From Erysipelotrichaceae bacterium UBA6182 (GTDB lineage Bacteria; Bacillota_I; Bacilli_A; Erysipelotrichales; Erysipelotrichaceae), in the NCBI GenBank assembly GCA_002422065.1, contig DITO01000123.1, positions 2,102-20,857 on the forward strand: DNA of 18,756 bases, in the 5' to 3' direction. The position numbers were made by a program, and so were the translations under genes. Positions 1-7,450 of the stretch are shown here, piece after piece (position 1 is the stretch's first letter; each line of letters opens with the position of its first letter). The notes beneath the pieces were generated by a model. It was not told the DNA's origin. It did not search any database and saw only the letters and a program-made list of their open reading frames with translations.

Positions 1-1158
1 TATTTGTACAGCAATGTTATTTTTGCTTGTATCACTATAGTGAAGATTAACATCTTTCAACTTAAGTTTAGATAAATCATTTGAATCGATAAACTCATAG
101 ACAGCTTCAGCAAGCTCAATTTGTCTTGTTAATCCATCAGTTAATGACCATCGAACCTTTAATACTAATTTAGAAGTTACAGGATCAATTGAAGTATAGA
201 TATCTTTTTGAAGGGGATTTGCAGAGTAATAGGATTCTTCTTTTGGATATTCATTTCTTAATATCTTAGTGGGTAGTGTTGATGAGTATGTTTTTGTAAT
301 GTTTTGAATTGAAGTTGCATTTTGCTCATTAAAGATAACATCAAACTTAACTCCATCAAATACTGCATGGCTTAAAGCGTCTAGTTCATCTATTTGAGGT
401 TTGAAGCTATAAGGTGTCAATCCTTGCTCATTTACTGTAAATAAACTGACATTACCAGAGTATTTATTAAACAATGCAAGTTGATTAGAATTATTTCCAA
501 TAAAATCACCAAACTTCCAATCGCTGAAACTCTCATCACCATTGTAATAGTATTTCACTACTTTATTTTGATCATTAAGTAATACTATTTGATCTTCAAT
601 CACAATAATCTCATACGGTGGTGTTTGAATAGTGCTTGTCTGAATATTATGTTGTCTGTCAAACACCGAGAATCTAAAGAATTCAGAAGCTAAATCAACC
701 CAATTTTGAACGACTTCTAGACGTGTTCCATCACTTAAGGTGTAGACATCCATTCCATCAGCGCTTTGCTTAGTCGCCTTTAAATCAGGATAGTCTTTAA
801 AGATAGCATCTAGCGTTGTATAACCTTTTTTGTAGAAGTCGACCATCCCTTGAATTTTACTAAAATCAATGGGTGTTAACTTCAATGGGCTATAGTGTTT
901 AAAAGTATCAAAAGGTTTATAGGAAACCTTAGTTGTCCCTAAGTTTTTAATAACATCTGCAGTAAAAACCAGCTTACCTGGTAGGTTAGGATCAACCTCT
1001 CCTGGATCATTAGGATTAGGTTTAGGCTTATTATCATCGGGTAAATTTGTTTGAGGTGTACAAGCACTCAATAACAGTGTAATTAAACATAAATAAAGCA
1101 AAACCTTAGATTGTAAACTATTCTTTTTGCTTGAATCTTTTATTATTGTTTTATTCAT
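1..1158 (-). CDS. Secreted lipoprotein of unknown function, 3' end beyond window
   Basis: An open frame of 386 codons runs from ATG at 1158 to the window edge without a stop, so the C-terminus is missing. The N-terminus has a basic stretch (residues 1-18), a hydrophobic segment (about 19-32) and a lipobox LLSAC with the lipidated Cys at 33. This is the pattern of a signal-peptidase II substrate anchored on the outer face of the membrane. A Pro/Asn/Asp-rich linker follows (about 34-62), then a globular part rich in aromatic and beta-prone residues that I do not recognise as any family. A GGGGG run four bases before the ATG supports the start. The gene lies downstream of pepF on the same strand but is separated from it by a hairpin terminator, so it is probably transcribed on its own. 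Function is not assigned; a substrate-binding or surface role is only a possibility. Confidence 0.85.
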   Translation of the reverse strand, partial: MNKTIIKDSSKKNSLQSKVLLYLCLITLLLSACTPQTNLPDDNKPKPNPNDPGEVDPNLPGKLVFTADVIKNLGTTKVSYKPFDTFKHYSPLKLTPIDFSKIQGMVDFYKKGYTTLDAIFKDYPDLKATKQSADGMDVYTLSDGTRLEVVQNWVDLASEFFRFSVFDRQHNIQTSTIQTPPYEIIVIEDQIVLLNDQNKVVKYYYNGDESFSDWKFGDFIGNNSNQLALFNKYSGNVSLFTVNEQGLTPYSFKPQIDELDALSHAVFDGVKFDVIFNEQNATSIQNITKTYSSTLPTKILRNEYPKEESYYSANPLQKDIYTSIDPVTSKLVLKVRWSLTDGLTRQIELAEAVYEFIDSNDLSKLKLKDVNLHYSDTSKNNIAVQI

Positions 1159-1179
1159 ACAACCCCCATAGTTTATTTA

Positions 1180-1185
1180 ATTATA
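1180..1185 (-). promoter_or_regulatory. Candidate -10 element of the lipoprotein gene
   Basis: A perfect TATAAT reads on the minus strand about 20 bases before the lipoprotein ATG and downstream of the pepF terminator. No convincing -35 hexamer lies 16-18 bases upstream. A second TATAAT at 1217-1222 is an alternative. AT-rich sequence makes chance matches likely. Confidence 0.3.
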
Positions 1186-1244
1186 TGAGGGATATTGATA
1201 AAAAGATAGATATCAAATTATAAAATTCACAAATTTACTTATAA

Positions 1245-1281
1245 GATGTAAAAAGTCATGTTATCCATGACTTTTTGCATC
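1245..1281 (-). terminator. Hairpin terminator of pepF
   Basis: Positions 1245-1260 pair with 1266-1281 in a 16-bp stem with one G-T wobble around a 5-base loop (1261-1265). The stem carries an A tract on one arm and a T tract on the other, so on the minus strand an 11-bp core hairpin ends in TTTTT. It starts 14 bases after the pepF stop codon and separates pepF from the lipoprotein gene. Reading through it in the plus direction would also form a stable hairpin, but no plus-strand gene ends here. Confidence 0.8.
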
Positions 1282-1294
1282 TTAATAAATAGTA

Positions 1295-3088
1295 CTAACT
1301 TAAATCTTCAATTTCCTGAATAGTTTTAGATATAAAATCAATCGTTGATAACAGTGTCTTATCAGTGCTTAGATCAATACCAATGAGTTTTACTAACTCA
1401 TGAGGTGGAAGTGTTCCACCAGCTTTTAACATGCTCTTCCAAGCTTCTACAAGCGTTGGATCTTGTTCAATAAGTTGAGAAGCATGAGTTGCAATTGATA
1501 AACCTGCTGAATAAGTATAAGGATAGAGTCCCATATAGTAATGAGGTTGTCTCATCCAAGTATAGGCAGCTTCATCTGGAATCGTAATATCATCTCCCCA
1601 GAAGTCTTTAATCGTTTTTAACATAAGTAGATTGAGCACATGAGCACTTAAAGGCTTTTGAGCATCCACTAAGCGATAAACTTCACGTTGATACACTGCC
1701 TCTAACATGTGTGTCACAAAATTATGATAATAAGTACGAGCAATCAGTGTAGCTTTAATCCAACGCTGAAAACGTGTCGATGAATCTTTCTTACTTAATG
1801 TCTTAGCCACAAATAGTTCATTAATCGTTGATGGAGCTTCAATAAAGTAAAGGGAAGCTCTTGTGTCAAAAATAGATTGGTTTTTTCCAGCTAAATAGAA
1901 ATGGCCAGCATGTCCAAGTTCATGGGCTAAGACTAATGCTTCGCGCATACGCTCAGTCCAGTTGATGAGTACATATGGGTGAAAACCATAAGGTGAAGAA
2001 CAAAAAGCACCCGTTGATTTACCTAGATTGTTTTCGAAATCAATCCATCGCTCATCAAATGAGCGATCAACCATCTCTAGATAATCTTCTCCTAAAAGTG
2101 CTAATCCTTCCTTTAAGATTGCTCTAGACTCACTTACCGTAATTGAAGGCTCAAATGTAGGATCTAAAGGAAGTTTCAAATCAGCATAAGTTAGTTTATC
2201 CAGATTATAGTCCTTCTTGATAAGAGATGCATATTGTCTCATGGGTGCCTTTAATAACTCATAGATAGTATCGATATGGGTATCATAAACAGCCTTTGAA
2301 ACCTTTTGATTAAAAAGTAAATAATCAAATACATTATCATACCCACGTAGTGTTGCCATGGCTTTTTCTTTTTGAACATGAGCACCATAAACAGCAGCCA
2401 TTGTATGTTGATATGCTTTTAATTGATTAGAAAATGAATCAAAGGCACCACGTCGAATATCATGATCACCATTGAATTCATATTGACCTTCAAAGGCATT
2501 AAATGATAAAGGATAAGATGTGCCATTTACTTCAAAAGGTTTAAACTGTAAATCTGCTAGTTTAGCGCGATTGTAGATACCATAGAAAGCGTTTAAAGGA
2601 GTAGAAAGCATAGAAATTGCTTTTTCTGCATCTAAACTTAATTGATGAGGTTTTTGAAGTAACACTTCATCAAGATACCCTTTTAGATGGGGAGCATGTT
2701 TTGAAACTTCTTGAAGTATTTCAGGAGCTAACTCACTCAATTCGACATCAATAAAAGCACTACTGGAAGCAAATGAAGCAGCTAGAGCACTTAAACTTCC
2801 TTGGCGCATCAGTGATTCCTGATTAGAAGAATCTTCACTTACTTTAAGTTGTGCAAAAGCAAATAGTGACGTTGCAGTTTGAGTTACTGTCGCAAGAGCG
2901 TCTAAACAAGCAATAATATCGTTTTGATTATTGAGTTTTCCTTGAAAAAGACTTAGTTTTGCAATATCGAGTTTTAAATGATCAATAGTTTCTAGAAATG
3001 CTTGTTCGGAACTAAACAGATCACTAAGATCCCAAGTATACTGCGTATCAACATCTGAGCGAGACTTATTCATGTTTGTTATCATCAT
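1295..3088 (-). CDS. pepF: Oligoendopeptidase F, M3 family zinc metallopeptidase
   Basis: This is a cytoplasmic metallopeptidase that cuts short peptides, typically of about 7-17 residues in PepF, feeding peptide turnover. The 597-residue length matches PepF. An N-terminal helical part (about 20-200, PepF/M3 N-terminal region) is followed by the catalytic M3 domain. The zinc motif HELGH is at 389-393, with Glu390 as the catalytic base. A downstream FIEAPSTINE segment (415-424) supplies the third ligand, Glu417. The C-terminal YxMGLYPYTYSAG-like stretch is typical of PepF substrate-binding loops. The start is one of two adjacent ATG codons (3088 or 3085); GTAGG just upstream suits the second slightly better by spacing. 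A third ATG at 3073 lacks a Shine-Dalgarno. It is divergent from the HAD gene and ends at a strong hairpin, so it is monocistronic. Confidence 0.95.
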   Translation of the reverse strand: MMITNMNKSRSDVDTQYTWDLSDLFSSEQAFLETIDHLKLDIAKLSLFQGKLNNQNDIIACLDALATVTQTATSLFAFAQLKVSEDSSNQESLMRQGSLSALAASFASSSAFIDVELSELAPEILQEVSKHAPHLKGYLDEVLLQKPHQLSLDAEKAISMLSTPLNAFYGIYNRAKLADLQFKPFEVNGTSYPLSFNAFEGQYEFNGDHDIRRGAFDSFSNQLKAYQHTMAAVYGAHVQKEKAMATLRGYDNVFDYLLFNQKVSKAVYDTHIDTIYELLKAPMRQYASLIKKDYNLDKLTYADLKLPLDPTFEPSITVSESRAILKEGLALLGEDYLEMVDRSFDERWIDFENNLGKSTGAFCSSPYGFHPYVLINWTERMREALVLAHELGHAGHFYLAGKNQSIFDTRASLYFIEAPSTINELFVAKTLSKKDSSTRFQRWIKATLIARTYYHNFVTHMLEAVYQREVYRLVDAQKPLSAHVLNLLMLKTIKDFWGDDITIPDEAAYTWMRQPHYYMGLYPYTYSAGLSIATHASQLIEQDPTLVEAWKSMLKAGGTLPPHELVKLIGIDLSTDKTLLSTIDFISKTIQEIEDLS

Positions 3089-3112
3089 AAACCTACTTTC
3101 ATGTTTTTTAGT

Positions 3113-3121
3113 AGTGTACCA
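3113..3121 (-). promoter_or_regulatory. Candidate extended -10 promoter of pepF
   Basis: On the minus strand TGG-TACACT forms a TG-extended -10 element (the hexamer matches TATAAT at 4 of 6) about 25 bases before the pepF ATG. No good -35 is present, which an extended -10 tolerates. It is weak evidence by itself. Confidence 0.35.
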
Positions 3122-3136
3122 TATTTTTTATCTCTT

Positions 3137-3165
3137 TAGACATTCACGAATAGATTTTATATAAT
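3137..3165 (+). promoter_or_regulatory. Sigma-A promoter of the HAD-rmuC unit
   Basis: TAGACA (3137-3142, 5 of 6 to TTGACA) and a perfect TATAAT (3160-3165) are separated by exactly 17 bases. The expected transcript start, near 3172, is about 18 bases before the HAD ATG, with GTGAGGA as ribosome binding site in between. Confidence 0.75.
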
Positions 3166-3189
3166 AAGACAAGATTGTGAGGAATAATT

Positions 3190-3981
3190 ATGGTTAAAGT
3201 GTTTGTATCAGATATGGATGGAACGTTCTTAAGAAAAGATCATTCTTATGAAAAAGAAAAATTCGATAATATTATGAAACAACTTAAAGAAAATAATCAA
3301 CATTTTGTAGTTGCTAGTGGTAATCAATGGCGTCAAATACGTTCATTTTTTGGTGGTTATGAAAAAGATATTCATATTGTTGGAGAGAATGGTGCAGTCA
3401 TCCTAAAAAATGATCAGATTATTGGATCAACTCACTTTGATAATGATGGTTTACAATTATTATTAGATTATGTAAAGGAACTAAACGTAGTATACATGTG
3501 TTCTGGTGTTCATCACTCCTATGTTTTAGAGTCTTATCCAAGTGAGTTAAAAGCACTCATTGAACTGTATGCTCGAAATATTAAGTATGTATCTGATTAT
3601 GAGGTTAGTGACGATCCTATTCTTAAGATAGCCATAATATGTCCTAAAGAAAGTACACATGACATTATTAATGGTTTAAAAGATAAGTTTAAAGACGTTG
3701 AAATCCATAGTTCTGGTTTAGGATCAGTAGATATCAATCCTTTAGGAGTCAACAAAGGACGTGGACTTGCAATGCTTTTAGAAGCATTAGGATGTTCTTT
3801 TGATGAATGTATGGCATTTGGAGATGGTGGAAATGATATTTCAATGCTAGAGAGAGTTGTCTTTCCTAAAGTTATGGGCAATGCACCAACATGGATGAAT
3901 GAGTTTGGTGAAGTCATCGGAACGAATGAAGAGCAAGCGGTATTATCAACTATTTTGAAAGAAATTCAAAATCATGATTGA
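3190..3981 (+). CDS. Cof-type HAD-IIB family phosphatase
   Basis: This is a cytoplasmic haloacid-dehalogenase-superfamily hydrolase, likely a small-molecule (sugar phosphate, nucleotide or flavin phosphate) phosphatase; the substrate cannot be read from sequence. All four HAD motifs are intact: DMDGT with nucleophile Asp8 and acid/base Asp10, VVASGN with Ser43, Lys189 in a NKGRGLAML segment, and FGDGGND with Asp212 and Asp216 for Mg2+. The cap domain between motifs II and III (about 80-185) is of the C2 type seen in Cof/YidA proteins. The length of 263 residues is usual. A GTGAGGA ribosome binding site sits six bases before the ATG. The 3' end overlaps the rmuC-like gene by 8 nt, so the two are cotranscribed and likely translationally coupled, although no functional link is known to me. 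Confidence 0.9.
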   Translation: MVKVFVSDMDGTFLRKDHSYEKEKFDNIMKQLKENNQHFVVASGNQWRQIRSFFGGYEKDIHIVGENGAVILKNDQIIGSTHFDNDGLQLLLDYVKELNVVYMCSGVHHSYVLESYPSELKALIELYARNIKYVSDYEVSDDPILKIAIICPKESTHDIINGLKDKFKDVEIHSSGLGSVDINPLGVNKGRGLAMLLEALGCSFDECMAFGDGGNDISMLERVVFPKVMGNAPTWMNEFGEVIGTNEEQAVLSTILKEIQNHD

Positions 3982-4981
3982 AATCGGATTAATCATACTA
4001 GGTTCAGTCCTAGTCATTCTATTAACTATTATTCTTATTTTTATGTTACGTCAACAATCTTCAATTGCTACATTTCAAAGTCAATTGCTCTACATCCAGG
4101 AATCATTTTTAAAAGAAACCCAAAGTATAAAAACAAGTCAACTCATGCAAACCAATCAGTGGCAGGAAGAAATGCATCATACATTTGCAACTCATGTAAA
4201 TCCACTTCATCAATCACTGCACTCGGTGAGTAATATGATGGGGGAACTCCATCAGATGAATCATTCGATTTCACAACTCAAACAAGTGCTTAGCAGTGAA
4301 AAATCGAAAGGACTTTTAGGTGAAGTCTCACTTCAATCAATTCTTTCGTCTTTATTGCCTTCTAATGCCTTTAAACTACAAGCAAATCATCCATCATTTG
4401 AGAACAATAAAGTGGATGCTTTAATCCAGTTGTCAGCAGGGGACAAGCCAATATATGTTCCTATTGATGCTAAAGTCCCACTTCAAGATTATGAAGTGTA
4501 TATTAATAATCCTACCCCAGAACATTGGAATAGCTTTATCAAAGCCATTAAAACACAAGCAAAAAGTATACGTCAAAAATATATCAGACCACCTTACACA
4601 AGTGAATTTGCTTTAATGTATATCCCTTTTGAATCACTTGTCCATGATTTGTATCAAGACAATCATATACTTCATACTATCTTTCAAGAAACTAATGTGT
4701 ATGTTGTATCACCTATGACACTGCACGCATTCCTTAATGTTTTGATGATGAGTTACAAACATCATGACATCGTGGCACAGTCACAAGTTATTATTCAACA
4801 CATGAGTGAGTTATCAAAACATGTGAGTAAATCAGAAGATCTAGTGGATTCAATCATTAAGAAACATAATGACATTCATCAAAGTATGCAATCATTAAGT
4901 TTACACTTAAAACATGTTCAGAATCATATGAAGGGTTTAGAAATGAGTAAAAATACTCCCAATGAAGAGAATGTAGTCTAA
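3974..4981 (+). CDS. rmuC: RmuC-family DNA recombination protein
   Basis: RmuC proteins have a PD-(D/E)XK nuclease-like fold and were identified in E. coli as limiting recombination at inverted repeats; the exact activity is not settled. The 335 residues begin with one membrane helix (about 3-25), then a coiled-coil-like, Gln- and Ser-rich segment (26-110), then the RmuC domain. Family landmarks are KGLLGEVSLQSIL (113-125, the usual G-x-x-GE-x-x-L), VDALIQL (148-154), IDAKVPLQDYE (165-175, the usual IDxK-x-x-x-x-x-Y) and LMYIPFES (215-222). The protein therefore faces the cytoplasm, tethered to the membrane. It overlaps the HAD gene by 8 nt and has no strong ribosome binding site, which suggests translational coupling. 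It ends before a two-way terminator shared with rqcH. Confidence 0.9.
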   Translation: MIEIGLIILGSVLVILLTIILIFMLRQQSSIATFQSQLLYIQESFLKETQSIKTSQLMQTNQWQEEMHHTFATHVNPLHQSLHSVSNMMGELHQMNHSISQLKQVLSSEKSKGLLGEVSLQSILSSLLPSNAFKLQANHPSFENNKVDALIQLSAGDKPIYVPIDAKVPLQDYEVYINNPTPEHWNSFIKAIKTQAKSIRQKYIRPPYTSEFALMYIPFESLVHDLYQDNHILHTIFQETNVYVVSPMTLHAFLNVLMMSYKHHDIVAQSQVIIQHMSELSKHVSKSEDLVDSIIKKHNDIHQSMQSLSLHLKHVQNHMKGLEMSKNTPNEENVV

Positions 4982-5091
4982 AGAATATCATTTTATTAGG
5001 CTTTCTATTGTATTTTTTACTTAGAATTTAATCAATATTAATCTTGATAGTGTATATTAAAGGTGGACGTGGGTCTTGGCCATGGATAACC

Positions 5092-5125
5092 AAAAAAGTT
5101 GAGTCGGGGGAGACTCAACTTTTTT
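5092..5125. terminator. Bidirectional terminator between rmuC and rqcH
   Basis: A perfect 14-bp inverted repeat (5092-5105 with 5112-5125) encloses a GGGGGA loop. The arms are AAAAAAGTTGAGTC and GACTCAACTTTTTT, so each strand has a GC-containing stem followed by a U tract. It serves the convergent rmuC and rqcH. The right arm overlaps the first two bases of the rqcH stop codon (5124-5126). The 110 bases from 4982 to 5091 between rmuC and the hairpin hold no convincing gene. Confidence 0.92.
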
Positions 5126-6752
5126 AAACCTTAAGTTGTGAGAGTATGCTCATATCAGGATCAATAAATATTGTGGTGTATTGTTTAACACTTACCATCC
5201 CTAAAGGAGCTTTAGGGATCTTCTTAATATGTGATATATTTGTATACATCACTTCAACAGAAGAAGACATTGAATATTTTGAATAGTTAGCACATAGATT
5301 TGCAGCAGTGCGTATCATAGTTTCATTCACTGGTTTCTGAGTACGTAGTAGAACATGAGCACTTGGTGCATCTTTCACATGAAACCACATATCATTCTTT
5401 TGAGCAAATTTGAATGTTAAATAATCATTTTGAATATTATTCTTACCAACATAGACAATGAAATCTTCCCCAATATAGTGAAGAATTTTAATGGGAGGTT
5501 TCTTTGTTTTGGAAGGCGCAGTTTTACTTGAACGCATTAGTCTTGCGAGGACAAGTTCTTCTTTAATTTGTATTGCCTCTGATACATTCGCAAAACTTAA
5601 AGCCATATCACAACTTTCTAAATATTGAATCATCGTCTCAGTCAGTTCAATTTGCTCATGAATATAATGAATTGAACTGTTTTGTTTCTGAAATTTCTTA
5701 TAGTAATGATTTGCATTCTCTATTCCTGTTAAATGTGGTTGAAGGGGAATCTTTACTTCAATAGTTTCATCGTCAAATGAAGGCACAATAATTTGAGTAT
5801 CACCTTTTTTTACTTTGTAAGCATAGGCCATTACATAATCTGCCCAATCTTTAAATTGATAAGACTTCTCAGTAGCTTTTAGATCATCATTTAAGCGTTG
5901 AATTTTAAGACGTTGTTTTTTTAATTCACGTGTTATTACTTTTGCGATATCTTGAGTTAAAGCTTTTATATTCCGTTGATGATCAATATTTGAATACACT
6001 TGATGCATCATGTCATGACATTCACCTTCATTAAAACCTGTTTGATAATGAAGAAAAGGAATGATATGAAATTTTTGAGAGTCTTGTTGACTCACATACA
6101 ATGTTTGTGAATGTTGTAGTTGATAGAATACATCTTTCATATCCTCACCCATTGTTGAGCGATATTCCAGTTCTTTAGCTAACTGAGGAGAACATCCTTC
6201 AATATCCATCCAATGAGTTATTTTACTTAAAATGTCTGGATCATCAATTTTTACTTTAGATTGACTTTGAATGGGTTGAAAAGGTGCATGAACCATGATA
6301 AAACGTGATGAGTTTTTGTCAGGGTATATCTTCGTATGAGCATCAATGATTTTATCTTCTGAACTCACTAATATAGCATTTGCATATTGCCCCATTAGTT
6401 CAACATAAAGTGACACTTGAATTTTATCAAATACATCATTGGTTGTATCAAAAACCATTTTGAAATGACGATCATGACCACTTTGAGTGACTTCAATGCA
6501 CATTGCTCCTTCACAATATTTCTTGAGAGAAGTAAGAAATGAACTTTGATGAGTTTGAGTCGTAGCTTGCTGTGTAAGCTGTATACGATTTGATTGAGCA
6601 TCTAAGGCAATCAGTATTGTGAATCTTTGAGATGAGAAAGCGTGCATGACATAATGATGTTCTCCCACCTGTTGAATCTTATTCACTTTAAAAGGACATT
6701 GCACTGTTATGTTTTTGAGTAACGCACTTAAAATAAATCCATCAATTGCCAT
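5124..6752 (-). CDS. rqcH: Ribosome quality control protein RqcH (NFACT family)
   Basis: RqcH binds stalled 50S subunits carrying peptidyl-tRNA and recruits tRNA-Ala to add C-terminal alanine tails that mark the nascent chain for degradation; older annotations call it fibronectin-binding protein. The 542 residues start with the family signature MAIDG. NFACT-N spans about 1-200 and contains the Asp94-Arg95 pair in GHDRHF, matching the DR motif needed for tailing in B. subtilis RqcH and Rqc2. The middle (about 260-385) is helical coiled coil, and NFACT-R covers about 423-515, with VGKNNIQNDYLTFK and WFHVKDAPSAHVLLR well conserved. The usual MGRHSN motif reads MGQYAN here (120-125). ATG at 6752 is preferred over a TTG at 6764 because GGAGAA lies four bases upstream of it and overlaps the TTG. 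It is divergent from gmk and probably monocistronic. Confidence 0.93.
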   Translation of the reverse strand: MAIDGFILSALLKNITVQCPFKVNKIQQVGEHHYVMHAFSSQRFTILIALDAQSNRIQLTQQATTQTHQSSFLTSLKKYCEGAMCIEVTQSGHDRHFKMVFDTTNDVFDKIQVSLYVELMGQYANAILVSSEDKIIDAHTKIYPDKNSSRFIMVHAPFQPIQSQSKVKIDDPDILSKITHWMDIEGCSPQLAKELEYRSTMGEDMKDVFYQLQHSQTLYVSQQDSQKFHIIPFLHYQTGFNEGECHDMMHQVYSNIDHQRNIKALTQDIAKVITRELKKQRLKIQRLNDDLKATEKSYQFKDWADYVMAYAYKVKKGDTQIIVPSFDDETIEVKIPLQPHLTGIENANHYYKKFQKQNSSIHYIHEQIELTETMIQYLESCDMALSFANVSEAIQIKEELVLARLMRSSKTAPSKTKKPPIKILHYIGEDFIVYVGKNNIQNDYLTFKFAQKNDMWFHVKDAPSAHVLLRTQKPVNETMIRTAANLCANYSKYSMSSSVEVMYTNISHIKKIPKAPLGMVSVKQYTTIFIDPDMSILSQLKV

Positions 6753-6756
6753 AAAA

Positions 6757-6762
6757 TTCTCC
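6757..6762 (-). promoter_or_regulatory. Ribosome binding site that sets the rqcH start
   Basis: GGAGAA reads on the minus strand four bases before ATG 6752. It includes part of the upstream in-frame TTG at 6764-6762, which therefore cannot be the start served by it. The resulting N-terminus MAIDG matches the family. Confidence 0.75.
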
Positions 6763-6772
6763 AATTTTCACC

Positions 6773-6781
6773 ATTATATCA
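6773..6781 (-). promoter_or_regulatory. Extended -10 promoter of rqcH
   Basis: On the minus strand TGA-TATAAT is a perfect extended -10 element. The -35 region 17 bases upstream (TTAAAG) is poor. The predicted transcript start is near 6766, giving a leader of about 14 bases that holds the GGAGAA ribosome binding site. Confidence 0.6.
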
Positions 6782-6783
6782 CA

Positions 6784-6812
6784 TTGACAATGGTTCTTTA
6801 ACTCGTTAAACT
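6784..6812 (+). promoter_or_regulatory. Sigma-A promoter of gmk
   Basis: A perfect TTGACA (6784-6789) is followed after 17 bases by TAAACT (6807-6812, 4 of 6 to TATAAT). The predicted start is near 6819. The -35 lies five bases from the -10 hexamer of the opposite-facing rqcH promoter. Confidence 0.6.
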
Positions 6813-6832
6813 AATACAAAGGATGTGAGAGA

Positions 6833-7402
6833 ATGAAAAAAGGACTTCTTATCGTGTTAAGCGGCCCAAGTGGGGTGGGTAAAGGGACTATTCGTGAATT
6901 GTTTATTCACAAGCCAGAACTCAATATTGCGTTCTCCATTTCGATGACAACTCGTAAGATGCGTCAAAATGAAATCAATGGAGTACACTACTATTTCGTT
7001 TCACATCAAGATTTTCAACTTGCCATTGAAAATGATGAACTGCTAGAATATGCAGAGTTTGTAGGCAACTATTATGGAACACCACTTAAAGAGGTAGAAC
7101 GTCTTCGAAATCTTGGATACAATGTATTACTAGAGATTGAAGTTCAAGGAGCACTTCAAGTGCTTGATAAGGTTCCAGATGCACTGATGATGTTTGTAGT
7201 TCCTCCAAGTATGGAAGAACTAAGACGTCGCATCGAGAGTAGAAAATCAGAAAGTGAAGAAGTTATTAATGCTCGTTTAGAGAAAGCAAGTGCAGAAATG
7301 GAACTTACAGGGAATTATCGTTATGTAGTTTGTAATGATGATCCTCAACTTGCTGCAGATATTATCTCTGTCATTATTAAACGATATTCAGAAGCGACCT
7401 AG
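6833..7402 (+). CDS. gmk: Guanylate kinase
   Basis: Guanylate kinase converts GMP and ATP to GDP and ADP, an essential step of GTP supply and of (p)ppGpp balance. The 189-residue protein has the P-loop GPSGVGKGT (11-19) and the GMP-binding segment SMTTRKMRQNEINGVHYYF (37-55), matching the usual S-x-TTR-x-x-R-x-x-E-x-x-G-x-x-Y-x-F pattern. The ExxEFxGxxYGTP stretch (73-85) and the lid/adenine-binding RRRIESR region (about 131-137) also match. It is slightly shorter than the B. subtilis enzyme (about 204), mainly at the C-terminus. AAAGGA nine bases before the ATG is the ribosome binding site. In most Firmicutes gmk is followed by rpoZ, coaBC and priA; here a terminator overlaps its stop codon and priA comes next. 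Confidence 0.97.
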   Translation: MKKGLLIVLSGPSGVGKGTIRELFIHKPELNIAFSISMTTRKMRQNEINGVHYYFVSHQDFQLAIENDELLEYAEFVGNYYGTPLKEVERLRNLGYNVLLEIEVQGALQVLDKVPDALMMFVVPPSMEELRRRIESRKSESEEVINARLEKASAEMELTGNYRYVVCNDDPQLAADIISVIIKRYSEAT

Positions 7403-7414
7403 TCGCTTTTTTTT
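7392..7414 (+). terminator. Intrinsic terminator overlapping the gmk stop codon
   Basis: AAGCGAC (7392-7398) pairs with GTCGCTT (7402-7408) around the 3-base loop CTA, followed by eight T residues (7407-7414). The stop codon TAG (7400-7402) lies in the loop and first stem base, so the terminator begins inside the coding region. A ribosome finishing gmk would cover the stem, which could make termination depend on translation. Confidence 0.75.
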
Positions 7415-7435
7415 CGCCTTAAAAGGTAAAGCATC

Positions 7436-7444
7436 TGATATAAT
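7436..7444 (+). promoter_or_regulatory. Extended -10 promoter placing the transcript start at the priA ATG
   Basis: TGA-TATAAT is a perfect extended -10 element whose hexamer ends six bases before the priA ATG (7451). Initiation seven bases after the hexamer would fall on the A of the ATG, producing a leaderless mRNA. No -35 is recognisable, consistent with an extended -10. No Shine-Dalgarno lies at working distance; AAAAGGTAA at 7421-7429 is more than 20 bases away and would not be transcribed. Confidence 0.55.
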
Positions 7445-7450
7445 ACCAAT

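Noticed and set aside
1245..1281. Inverted repeat considered as a mobile-element end or repeat unit
   Set aside because: It stands just after the pepF stop with A/T-tract arms, no transposase is near, and no second copy is seen in the window.
3597..3917. Open frame of 106 codons antisense to the HAD gene
   Set aside because: It lies wholly opposite a gene with all catalytic motifs, and its translation has no recognisable domain or ribosome binding site.
5083..5103. Very short frame ATG-to-TGA (six codons) after the G-rich stretch
   Set aside because: Too short to judge, without a proper ribosome binding site, and its end lies inside the terminator stem.
5573..5764. Short open frame antisense to rqcH, and similar short antisense or out-of-frame ones at 6395-6601, 7687-7878, 9706-9933, 12272-12499, 13407-13881, 16597-16866, 17835-18023 and 18458-18670
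   Set aside because: Each is a shadow of a well supported gene, with no start signal or family resemblance.
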